A stretch of 18,356 nt of DNA from JAISFI01 sp031552425 (GTDB lineage Bacteria; Bacteroidota; Bacteroidia; Bacteroidales; Azobacteroidaceae), in the NCBI GenBank assembly GCA_031552425.1, contig JAVBMM010000205.1:1-18356 (forward strand), read 5' to 3'. Position 1 is the first letter of the stretch, and each line of letters begins with the position of its first letter. The position numbers and the translations under genes are program-made. Below are positions 7,556-16,000 of this stretch, piece after piece. The notes below the pieces were generated by a model that did not search any database, was not told the origin of the DNA, and worked only from the letters and a program-made list of their open reading frames with translations.

Positions 7556-8304
7556 GGTGTTATCTCCTGAAAACCTTTTTTATACTTATTAATTCTCAAA
7601 TCGTTGATGTATAATTGAGTAGCTGTTGCAGCTTCCGGAATACGAATACTTCCGGAAAGCCTGTATGCTTTTCTATATGGGGCATCCGGAACTTCCAATA
7701 ACAAACTAAACACTCCATTATCCAAAATCAAATCTCGTTTGACCAAAGTGGTATCCTGTGTTTCCGCAGAAAAATGGACTTTAGGTTTATATGCCTTATT
7801 CACACCTAATACGGAAAATTTTAATTCATACACATCTCCGGGAAAAAAGAATGAAGAGGTATCTAAACAAAAAACATATTTATTTTCAGTGACAAAAGGA
7901 CGAAGCGTAATAGAACTATCTTGTTTCCACAGGCATTTGGCTTTAAATTCTATTTCATTGTGCAATTTCAAACGTTTATTCAATGTGTCATTCAGTATAT
8001 CATAACGATTTACAAGACGATCATATATTTTAACGTATTCATCTAAATGTGCTGCATACCAAACTAACGATGTATCAAATTGTTCCCGTGTTATCTGATG
8101 TTTAGAGAAGACTGAATTAAGTAATTTTTCCTTCTGTTTAGTATTTTGCAAAGTACTGTTATCATCAATTTCAGCTTCCGTCAAATGAATATCAAACAAC
8201 AAATCCTCCATATCCTTTTCGGATATTACCCATGAAGGACGTCTTGAACAAGCTGACGCAAATAATAAAATTATTAACAAAAAAGGAAAGGAGCGATTAA
8301 TCAT
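7552..8304 (-). CDS. DUF4296-domain lipoprotein
   Basis: Predicted envelope lipoprotein of unknown function. The 250-aa product has a signal peptide (residues 1-18, hydrophobic LLIILLFASA) with lipobox ending at C19. Residues 22 to about 110 fit the DUF4296 domain: PSWVISEKDMEDLLFDIHLTEA, then a helical stretch including KHQITREQFDTSLVWYAAHLDEYVKIYDRL. The remaining half is beta-rich and has no recognised domain. It overlaps the end of lspA by 8 bases and is overlapped by the 131-aa gene by 4, so it is embedded in a coupled operon. Location directly after lspA, which encodes the peptidase that would mature it, is typical of Bacteroidota. Function unknown. Confidence 0.82.
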   Translation of the reverse strand: MINRSFPFLLIILLFASACSRRPSWVISEKDMEDLLFDIHLTEAEIDDNSTLQNTKQKEKLLNSVFSKHQITREQFDTSLVWYAAHLDEYVKIYDRLVNRYDILNDTLNKRLKLHNEIEFKAKCLWKQDSSITLRPFVTENKYVFCLDTSSFFFPGDVYELKFSVLGVNKAYKPKVHFSAETQDTTLVKRDLILDNGVFSLLLEVPDAPYRKAYRLSGSIRIPEAATATQLYINDLRINKYKKGFQEITP

Positions 8305-8917
8305 CGGTCTTTTTTTCTAAACTTTCAGATAAATTTTTGCGAAAGAATAAAAGTAGGATTATTATCCCAACAGAAATAGAGGCATCTGCTATATTAAAAA
8401 TCGGACGAAAAAAGATAAAAGATTCTCCTCCAAAATGAGGTACCCAAGCAGGCCATGTTGTTTTAATAATTGGAAAATAAAACATGTCTACCACTTTTCC
8501 ATGCAACCAAGAAGAATATCCCCCGTCTGGGGGGAAAAGAGTAGCTATTTGCCCATAACTATGGTCAAATATTACTCCGTAAAATACACAATCAATAATA
8601 TTTCCCACTGCTCCGGCCAAAATCAACGATACACATATGATATATCCTATCCCATAGTTCTTTTTGATCAACAGATACAGATAATAAACAATAGCTCCGG
8701 ACGCTATTATACGGAAAAGAGTCAGAAAAATTTTATCAAAAAACTCCCAACCAAAAGCCATTCCGTTGTTTTCCGTAAAATATATCTGAAACCAATCTGT
8801 TATATGAATGCTTTCATGAAGCATCATATTTGTCTTTACCCAAATCTTAAGAATTTGATCTGCAAGAAGCACTAATAAGATAACGGCAATTGCCCAAAAT
8901 CCTTTGGAAAGTTTCAT
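8297..8917 (-). CDS. lspA: Lipoprotein signal peptidase (signal peptidase II)
   Basis: Inner-membrane aspartyl protease that cleaves the signal peptide of diacylglyceryl-modified prolipoproteins. The 206-aa protein has four membrane segments (about 7-25, 62-85, 90-110, 178-193), the early motif LLADQILKIWVK (17-28), NNGMAFG (50-56), AGAVGNIIDCVFYGVIFD (101-118), and the catalytic aspartates D144 in KVVDMFYFP and D178 in FNIADASISVG. The usual GNxxDR has C110 in place of R. A longer loop between the two catalytic aspartates than in E. coli LspA (TTWPAWVPHFGGESF) is characteristic of the Bacteroidota enzymes. It heads the coupled lspA / DUF4296 / 131-aa genes and lies 69 bases after dksA, separated by a hairpin repeat. 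The start at 8917 is the only suitable ATG before the first membrane segment. Confidence 0.95.
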   Translation of the reverse strand: MKLSKGFWAIAVILLVLLADQILKIWVKTNMMLHESIHITDWFQIYFTENNGMAFGWEFFDKIFLTLFRIIASGAIVYYLYLLIKKNYGIGYIICVSLILAGAVGNIIDCVFYGVIFDHSYGQIATLFPPDGGYSSWLHGKVVDMFYFPIIKTTWPAWVPHFGGESFIFFRPIFNIADASISVGIIILLLFFRKNLSESLEKKTDD

Positions 8918-8926
8918 GTATAATTA

Positions 8927-8982
8927 GTGAACGATGAACGGATGAAGGGTGAACGGGTTATCGTTCACCCTTCACTGTTCAC
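8927..8982. repeat. Near-palindromic GTGAACG heptamer repeat between dksA and lspA
   Basis: On the plus strand the left arm is made of degenerate heptamers GTGAACG, ATGAACG, GATGAAG and GGTGAACG, the centre is GGTTAT (8956-8961), and the right arm is the reverse complement series CGTTCAC, CCTTCAC, TGTTCAC. The inner 11 bp of each arm (8945-8955 and 8962-8972) pair perfectly, and pairing continues outward with few mismatches. The RNA of the dksA-lspA transcript would fold here into a strong hairpin. There is no T-run on either side, so it is not a classical terminator. It may stabilise or attenuate the mRNA, or be a dispersed repetitive element. Confidence 0.8.
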
Positions 8983-8986
8983 ATTG

Positions 8987-9364
8987 TTATTTCTGACCCA
9001 TTTTAGCTTCAATACTTAAAGTAGCATGTGGTACTGCACGCAATCTTTCTTTCGGAATAAGTTTTCCTGTTTCACGACAAATGCCATAGGTCTTATTTTC
9101 TATACGAATCAATGCTGCCTGCAAGTTTTGAATAAACTTCATTTGACGTTGGGCCAAACGACCAGCTTCTTCTTTAGACAAAGTAGCAGCACCTTCTTCC
9201 AACACTTTGAATGTAGGAGATGTATCTGTAACATCATTACCATCTGCATTCATTAAAACCGCTTTCAACAAATCGTAATCTTTTTTTGCAGTTTCTAATT
9301 TCTCATTTATTATGGCGCGGAATTCTTCCAATTCAGCATCCGAATATCTTGTCTTTTCTGCCAT
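8987..9364 (-). CDS. TraR/DksA-family transcription factor-like protein with degenerate zinc finger
   Basis: DksA-type proteins bind the RNA polymerase secondary channel and adjust initiation, for example with ppGpp. The 125-aa protein has an N-terminal coiled coil (residues 8-90) with an acidic tip D44-V-T-D47 resembling the DksA DxxDxA element, and a C-terminal segment matching the zinc-finger region (TYGICRETGKLIPKERLRAVPHATLSIEAK, 92-121). Of the four zinc-binding cysteines only C96 remains, so a zinc site is unlikely; the fold is presumably held otherwise, as in other Bacteroidota members I know. Start at 9364 is supported by MAEKTRYSDAELEEF. It follows ileS by 135 bases and has its own -7 box, so it may be transcribed both with ileS and independently. 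Confidence 0.88.
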   Translation of the reverse strand: MAEKTRYSDAELEEFRAIINEKLETAKKDYDLLKAVLMNADGNDVTDTSPTFKVLEEGAATLSKEEAGRLAQRQMKFIQNLQAALIRIENKTYGICRETGKLIPKERLRAVPHATLSIEAKMGQK

Positions 9365-9386
9365 ACTTTCTACTTTTAATATTCAA

Positions 9387-9409
9387 CAATAAAAGCACCT
9401 TCTTTATTG
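9387..9409. repeat. Short inverted repeat in the dksA leader
   Basis: CAATAAA at 9387-9393 and TTTATTG at 9403-9409 form a 7-bp stem with a 9-base loop (one more G-C pair if an A is bulged). It lies 23 bases before the dksA-like start, inside its predicted leader. Mostly A-T pairs, so stability is low. Confidence 0.35.
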
Positions 9410-9442
9410 GGCACTAAGTTAATAAATTATTTTTATTACTAA

Positions 9443-9453
9443 AGAACTGTTCT
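9443..9453. promoter_or_regulatory. Dyad AGAAC-T-GTTCT near the predicted dksA start site (possible operator)
   Basis: A perfect 5+1+5 inverted repeat lies just downstream of the dksA -7 box (9462-9469), at about +2 to +12 of the predicted transcript. Its symmetry and place suit a repressor site, but an 11-bp palindrome can occur by chance and no regulator is known. Confidence 0.25.
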
Positions 9454-9461
9454 AAGATTCA

Positions 9462-9469
9462 CAAAATTA
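9462..9469 (-). promoter_or_regulatory. Predicted -7 box for dksA-lspA operon
   Basis: Read on the minus strand this is TAATTTTG (TAnnTTTG), in the 135-base gap after ileS. The implied leader to 9364 is about 90 nt. A -33 TTG is not evident. Confidence 0.5.
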
Positions 9470-9499
9470 AATGTATATAAACTTTTAAATAGCTTCTCT

Positions 9500-12400
9500 C
9501 TATACCTTTTCAACTTTTACAAGTAATTTAAAATCTTCGAAATCAAGCTCTATTCCTCCATGAATTTCAGAGGATATAACGTTATTTGCCAATATTTGGT
9601 TTTTAATATAATCATTATATTCTTCAACAGCTTCATTTACAGCTTCATTTGATTGAATTAGAACATTAATCCTATCAACAATTTCAAATCCGTTTGATTT
9701 ACGGATGTTTTGTATCCGGTTCACCAATTCTCGGGCAATTCCTTCTTTACGTAAATCTTCAGTAACGGTAATATCCAAAGCAACAGTCAATTTTCCTTCA
9801 TTGGCAACCAACCAACCTGGAATATCTTCTGAGATAATTTCCACATCTGCTAAAGTTATGTTGGCAACTTGCTCTCCAACCTTTACATCAAACTGGCCGT
9901 CTTGTTCCAATTGCAAAATCTGTGCCTGAGTTATTTGAGCAATTTCATTAGCCAGATCCTTCATTATTTTACCATAATGGGGACCTAATTTTTTGAAATC
10001 AGGTTTGATTTTTTTGACCAGAATTCCGTCTGCATTATCAACATATTTGATCCCTTTGATATTCACTTCATTTAATATCAAGTTTTGAACCGCTTTAATA
10101 GCTTCTTTCTGATGATTATCCAAAACCGGAATCATAATAGACGACAATGGTTGGCGTACTTTGATATTCACTTTCCGGCGCAATGCCAAAACCATTGAAG
10201 AAATCGTTTGTGCAATTTGCATACGTTCTTCTAATGCCTTGTCAATGATCTTCTCATTACAAACCGGAAATTGAGATAAGTGGATAGAATCCACATTTTC
10301 CCTTTGAGTTCCGACAATTAAATCTGAGAATAATTTATCTGCATAAAACGGAGCGATCGGAGCCATTAACTTAGCCACAGTTTCCAGACAAATATATAAT
10401 GTCTGGTAAGCAGAAAGTTTATCCGCATCCATCTCCCCACCCCAGAAACGTTTTCTGTTGAGACGTACATACCAGTTGCTAAGATTATCATTTACAAAAT
10501 CATTGATAGCTCTTCCGGCACGGGTTGGCTCATAAGTGGCATAATGTTCGTCCACCTCTTTTATTAAAGTATTCAACAACGATAATATCCAACGATCAAT
10601 TTCCGGACGTTCTTCAAACGGGATATCGGCTTCCTTATATTCAAATCCATCCACATTGGCATACAAAGAGAAGAAAGAATATGTATTATAAAGCGTTCCG
10701 AAGAATTTACGGCGGGCTTCTTCGATTCCTTCCACATCAAATTTGAGATTGTCCCAAGGTGATGCATTGGTAATCATATACCAGCGCAATGGATCAGAAC
10801 CGTATTTTTCTATCGTTTCGAACGGATCAACTGCATTACCCAATCGTTTCGACATTTTATTTCCGTTTTTATCCAACACTAATCCGTTAGATACAACTGT
10901 TTTGAAAGAAACATTATCGAATACCATTGTAGCAATTGCATGTAATGTAAAGAACCAGCCTCGTGTCTGGTCTACTCCTTCTGCAATAAAATCGGCAGGA
11001 AAAACTTCTCCTTTATCAAATGTCTCTTTATTTTCAAACGGATAATGAATTTGTGCATAAGGCATTGCTCCCGAATCAAACCAAACATCAATCAGGTCTG
11101 ATTCTCTCTTCATCGGTTTTCCCAAATCTGAAACCAAAATAATTTCATCTACATACGGACGATGTAAATCAATATGTTCTACCGCATAATTTTCTTTCGA
11201 ATAATCTCCCGGCTTAAAATTCGCGAAAGGATTTTTATCCATCATTCCGGCCGCAACTGATTTATTGATTTCTTCTATTAAATCAGCTACAGAACCAATA
11301 CATTTTTCTTCTGCTCCATCTTCCGTACGCCAGATTGGCAATGGAGTTCCCCAATAACGACTACGGCTGAGGTTCCAGTCCTGCAAATTCTCAAGCCATT
11401 TCCCAAAACGGCCTGTTCCTGTAGATTGAGGTTTCCAGTTGATCGTATTATTGAGTTCGATCATCCGTTCACGGCAAGCAGTAGTACGGATAAACCAACT
11501 ATCCAATGGATAATAAAGGACAGGCTTATCTGTACGCCAGCAATGCGGATAATTATGTATATGTTTCTCGATTTTGAATACTTGATTTTGTTGTTTCAAC
11601 ATGACACAAATATCTATATCAAGAGTAGGATCATTTTCTGTCAGATTCGGATCGTATGCATTTTTAACAAAACGACCTGCAAATTCCCTATATAAATCAA
11701 TATTGACATATGCTTTGACAAATTCATCATCTAAATCTTCAAGCTTGAAGAACTTTCCTGTCAGATCAACCATTGGACGGCGGTTTCCATCTTTATCCAT
11801 CAACATCAACGGAGGAACCCCATTAATTTTAGCCACACGGTCGTCATCAGCACCAAAGGTAGGAGCAATATGTACAATTCCCGTTCCGTCTTCAGTAGTA
11901 ACAAAATCTCCGGTAATCACACGGAAAGCCCCTTGTCCGGGATTTACCCACGGAATCAATTGTTCATATTCCATTCCCGCCAGATCGGAACCTTTATAAG
12001 ATGCTACAATTTTGAACGGTGCCAGTTTATCACCTGATTTGTAATCCTCCAAATTCAATTCCAAGGCTTTTTCATTGAAATGTGTAAAAAGCAATTCTCG
12101 AGCCATAATGGCTGTCATTGGCTTAGACGTATATGGATTATATGACTGAACAGCAACATAATCAATGTTAGGTCCAACACAAAGTGCTGTATTCGAAGGA
12201 AGTGTCCAGGGAGTTGTTGTCCAGGCCAGAAAATAAGCATCTCCGAATTGAGACATTTCCGGTTTTGGATTTTTAATTTTAAATTGGGCAGTACAGGTTG
12301 TATCTTTTACATCCCTGTAACATCCAGGCTGATTCAACTCATGTGTGCTCAACCCTGTTCCTGCAGCAGGAGAATAGGGCTGAATAGTATATCCTTTATA

Positions 12401-12922
12401 AAGTAATCCTTTTTTATAAAGTTCTTTAAGTAACCACCAAAGTGTTTCAATATAACGGTTATCATAAGTGATATATGGATCATCCATATCCACCCAATAT
12501 CCCATTTTACGTGTCAGATCTTCCCATTCTTTAGTATACTTCATCACGTCTTTCCTACAGGCAGCATTATATTCCGACACAGAAATGGTTTTCCCAATAG
12601 CTTCTTTGGTTATTCCCAATGCCTTTTCTACTCCTAATTCAACAGGAAGCCCATGAGTATCCCATCCGGCTTTGCGTTTCACCAGATATCCTTTCATTGT
12701 TTTATAACGGCAAAAAATATCCTTGATTGAACGTGCAATTACGTGATGAATACCTGGCATTCCGTTTGCAGAAGGAGGACCTTCATAAAAAACAAAGGAA
12801 GGAGCATTTTTCCGTATTTCAAGGCTCTTACGGAATATATTTTCTTTATCCCAACGGTTCAATATTTCTTTATTGACTTGTGATAAATCAAGGTTGTTAT
12901 ATTCAGCGAATTTTTTGGACAT
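9500..12922 (-). CDS. ileS: Isoleucyl-tRNA synthetase, type 2 (eukaryote-like) with GxHH signature
   Basis: Charges tRNA-Ile with isoleucine and edits misactivated valine. The 1140-aa class I enzyme has the catalytic start PPSANGMPGIHHV (residues 49-61), where the usual HIGH motif reads GIHH; WTTTPWTLPSNTALCVGP of the editing CP1 domain; IAEGVDQTRGWFFTLH before the second signature; and KMSKR (about 687-691) in place of the bacterial KMSKS. KMSKR and the overall sequence place it in the eukaryote-like IleRS2 group. No C-terminal zinc-finger cysteines of the E. coli type are seen. I start it at the ATG at 12922 (MSKKFAEYNNLDLSQ); the in-frame ATG at 12952 overlaps the -7 box and is rejected. 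It probably heads the following dksA/lspA genes or is transcribed alone. Confidence 0.96.
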   Translation of the reverse strand: MSKKFAEYNNLDLSQVNKEILNRWDKENIFRKSLEIRKNAPSFVFYEGPPSANGMPGIHHVIARSIKDIFCRYKTMKGYLVKRKAGWDTHGLPVELGVEKALGITKEAIGKTISVSEYNAACRKDVMKYTKEWEDLTRKMGYWVDMDDPYITYDNRYIETLWWLLKELYKKGLLYKGYTIQPYSPAAGTGLSTHELNQPGCYRDVKDTTCTAQFKIKNPKPEMSQFGDAYFLAWTTTPWTLPSNTALCVGPNIDYVAVQSYNPYTSKPMTAIMARELLFTHFNEKALELNLEDYKSGDKLAPFKIVASYKGSDLAGMEYEQLIPWVNPGQGAFRVITGDFVTTEDGTGIVHIAPTFGADDDRVAKINGVPPLMLMDKDGNRRPMVDLTGKFFKLEDLDDEFVKAYVNIDLYREFAGRFVKNAYDPNLTENDPTLDIDICVMLKQQNQVFKIEKHIHNYPHCWRTDKPVLYYPLDSWFIRTTACRERMIELNNTINWKPQSTGTGRFGKWLENLQDWNLSRSRYWGTPLPIWRTEDGAEEKCIGSVADLIEEINKSVAAGMMDKNPFANFKPGDYSKENYAVEHIDLHRPYVDEIILVSDLGKPMKRESDLIDVWFDSGAMPYAQIHYPFENKETFDKGEVFPADFIAEGVDQTRGWFFTLHAIATMVFDNVSFKTVVSNGLVLDKNGNKMSKRLGNAVDPFETIEKYGSDPLRWYMITNASPWDNLKFDVEGIEEARRKFFGTLYNTYSFFSLYANVDGFEYKEADIPFEERPEIDRWILSLLNTLIKEVDEHYATYEPTRAGRAINDFVNDNLSNWYVRLNRKRFWGGEMDADKLSAYQTLYICLETVAKLMAPIAPFYADKLFSDLIVGTQRENVDSIHLSQFPVCNEKIIDKALEERMQIAQTISSMVLALRRKVNIKVRQPLSSIMIPVLDNHQKEAIKAVQNLILNEVNIKGIKYVDNADGILVKKIKPDFKKLGPHYGKIMKDLANEIAQITQAQILQLEQDGQFDVKVGEQVANITLADVEIISEDIPGWLVANEGKLTVALDITVTEDLRKEGIARELVNRIQNIRKSNGFEIVDRINVLIQSNEAVNEAVEEYNDYIKNQILANNVISSEIHGGIELDFEDFKLLVKVEKV

Positions 12923-12949
12923 AATTATTAGCTTCCATGAAATAAGGCG

Positions 12950-12957
12950 CAAAGGTA
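12950..12957 (-). promoter_or_regulatory. Predicted -7 box for ileS
   Basis: Read on the minus strand this is TACCTTTG (TAnnTTTG), followed by GCGCC. It lies 27 bases before the ATG at 12922, giving a leader of about 20 nt, and rules out translation from 12952. The -33 region is T-rich without a clear TTG. Confidence 0.65.
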
Positions 12958-12979
12958 TTAAAAAAAATGAAGAATGAAA

Positions 12980-13033
12980 AGTGAAAAAATAAAAAGGAGA
13001 ATGAAAGTAAATCCTTACTTTTCATCCTCCTTT
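12980..13033 (-). terminator. Intrinsic terminator of the 1485-aa protein gene
   Basis: On the minus strand AAAGGAG plus ATGAAAAGTAA (13033 down to 13015) pairs with TTACTTTCAT plus CTCCTTT (13010 down to 12993) around a GGAT loop, with one internal mismatch and one bulge, giving a stem of about 17 pairs. It is followed by a T-rich run, TTTTTATTTTTT. It begins 22 bases after the stop codon at 13055 and separates this gene from the ileS promoter. Confidence 0.82.
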
Positions 13034-13054
13034 CTTTATAAAAACAATCTTCGC

Positions 13055-16000
13055 TTAATGAAGCACTACCTTTTCCACTTTCCTCATTCCATTTGTAAGT
13101 TGGACAGATACGATATAAACTCCAGGTTGAAGATGTGTTTCTTTTATAAAAGTCTTCTGCCTGTACTGTGTTTCCGAAAAAACTTTCAATCCCTGAGATG
13201 TAACCACCCGTATGCTCTCAATATCCTCATTAGCTTCTACATGTAACCATTTTCCAACTGTATAAATACCGATATCCAGTTTTGTAACATGATCTATATT
13301 CGTTGAAGCAGCTTTACCCACCAACAGTTGAAAGCGATTCTCCAATGTTCCGGATTGATGTTGGAAAACGTACGCTTTATTTTGAAACAAATTATGTCTA
13401 ATTTTCAACTCTTTATCTACTAAAACTAGTGAATCAACATACATATTTTCCAGGTTATCAAAACGAATCTCATACATTCCTTTGAGGGACGATTTAATAC
13501 CAATCGGTATTGAATGTGATTCTCCTGAAGAAAAATACTGTACCGAATTTTTCAATGAACCATCCGATGTATAAACCTGAGGTACATCGGTATATGTCGG
13601 ATCTAAATTGAATAACCGACGGACATTTTCACAGCCTTCACCTATTCCGGCAGCCAAAGTCATCCAACTATCTCCCTTTCCATTGGACACATGAGCATAC
13701 ATCACATTGTCATATTGTTTACCTACTTTTGCAGAACGAAGCTTTCCCATCGGCTGAGTAACAGACATTTGATCCGGGCTGAAAAGCAAATCTACGTCTC
13801 CGGAAGTTCCGGTAGTCTGAATAAAAAAGGCCTGCAAGGGTGCAATACATTTGTTCAACAATCCTGAACCACTCAAATAGGTATAATCTATCCAGGAATG
13901 ATCAACATATAAACGGTACGAAGGAGAAATTTTAGTTTTATTCATCTGATAAAACTGATCGAAATCCAAAGTAGAAATGAACGGATTACCGATCATTACT
14001 TCCTTCCCTTTCGGTACAGTAATCTTGAATACAGGAAGTTCAGCACCATCATAGTTTACTGTAAACAATTCTTTATCAAAAATAAAACGATATGCTTCTC
14101 TTCCGCGCACAAAGTCATCATACACATCCCAGGCTATAAGTTGGTCGGCTCTTTTGTAATAATAATAGTAAAAACGACTTTTCCCTGAAATATACTGATG
14201 GATACGATGCAAATCGCTCACAGCCCGATTTTCAAAATAAGGGACTTCTACAATTCCTTTCAGTTGATTCAAATTAACCTGATACTGAGCATCTTCTCCG
14301 ATACTTCCGGGTTCCACTTTAGCCGCCCAAACACTAATAGCATACAATTGTTCCGGACCAAGTTCCAGTGCATACGAATTATTAGGTGCTTCAAACTCTC
14401 CGGCAAAATCACCACCCACTGTATTTCGGATAAAACCATGCCTCCAGAAATCAGGTTTTCCTCCAAAAGAGAAATCACCTGCCACTATCTTTTTCAATGG
14501 AGCCGCCAATGCATACCATTGACCTCGTTTCATTGGAGTTGCAGAAAAACCAACATCACCATCTGTTCGATATTCCACTCCTTCATAATGTCCGAAATGA
14601 TATTGCACAAATGCTTTCTCATAAACTAAATAATGTAGTTTCGCCACTTCAGATCCAAAATGGAAATAAATATTCCGGCAAACAGCAAAGGTATTGGTAT
14701 TTAGGTCTGGATATATAACTGCATTCCCTGGAATATGAACATCACTACAGACAGAAGGAACGGTATTCAATTTTGCTCCGTCGGCTTTCTCCCAATTAAC
14801 AGGATTATCCCAAACATCATCCACGCTGTTTCGGCTCCAATACATCACTCCAAAAGAAACATAGTATTTTTCACTTTCGTATGAAATACAACCACCAGAA
14901 GCTTTGGCTGATACAGTATATGCACCCGGGGTTGTCGCCACGTATGTATTTCCGTTCATACCTGAAATAACTATACCATTTTTGTACCAAGTAAAGGAAA
15001 CAGCTTCTCCGTTATCAGTAGCAGTCAAAGTCGTATTATTTCCATCCACACTACAAATTCCTGTAATTACAGGCGGTTCAAGTGTATAAGAAACATCAAT
15101 AATCGCCACATTACTGCTTAAATCACAATAACCGTTATTGATAGTCACACTATATGTACCAATATCTGCATAACTAGCACTTTCAATCATATAGGTAGGA
15201 CCATTTGCTCCAGAGATTAATTTACCATCTTTATACCATTTATAGGACACAACTGGACCAACAGATCGCAAAGACAAAACAGCCGTTTTTCCGGCACAAA
15301 TAACTCCCTGGCTAATTTCCCCAATAATGTAAAGAAACTGATCCAAACCGTAATACATAGTCAACTCCTGAGTAGTAATTGAGTTACAAAAATCTTGTAC
15401 TTGTACTGTATACTTTCCAGGAGCCACATTATTAAAAATCTTTTCCGGTTGCCAGGCAGTATATGATGCATCTGGTGTTCCCAATGGTTTCATCCGGTAA
15501 GCATAAGGTGGACGGGAACCTGACAGATCTTCTACCATGATGGTAAAGACACCAGTAGGTTGATCTTCACAGGTAATCCCTCCAGAAAGCTGTACATTTA
15601 CCGTCGGCGGCTGATAAGCAGCTAAAGAAATGATATCGGAAGAGGCAAACACACAATTTTCATCTACATGCGATACTCCGGTATAGTGATAGCCAAAAGG
15701 CCTCACTTTCACAATATAATTCCCGGCATCCAGACCTGTGAAAGAAACCGTTGAATGGGATCCTGCAATGGTAGCACTCCGGCTTACATAATTCTCAGTA
15801 TAATCATCGCCTAGTTTATATAATAATACATAAGAATCTCCCGGGATTGGTACATCCGACATATTCAGAAACTCCGCTTTTGCAGTTAAATCGTATTTTC
15901 CGCAAATACTGCTGTTCTGACTGGTCACCGTTAACTGGTGAAAACTTTTGATGGGTTGTGTCCGGTTAATAGTATTAATCTCATACCGGCCGCACTCTTC

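Noticed and set aside
8945..8972. Rho-independent terminator between dksA and lspA
   Set aside because: The stem is strong but no T-run follows on the minus strand, and lspA has no -7 box of its own in the gap, so read-through is expected.
12923..12952. Ten-residue N-terminal extension of IleRS
   Set aside because: The ATG at 12952 lies inside the predicted -7 box, so it would not be in the mRNA; MSKKFAEYNN fits the family start.
14150..14180. Five consecutive tyrosine codons as a microsatellite or phase-variable tract
   Set aside because: The codons alternate TAT and TAC and the tract is short; slippage of three bases would not shift the frame, so phase variation is unlikely.
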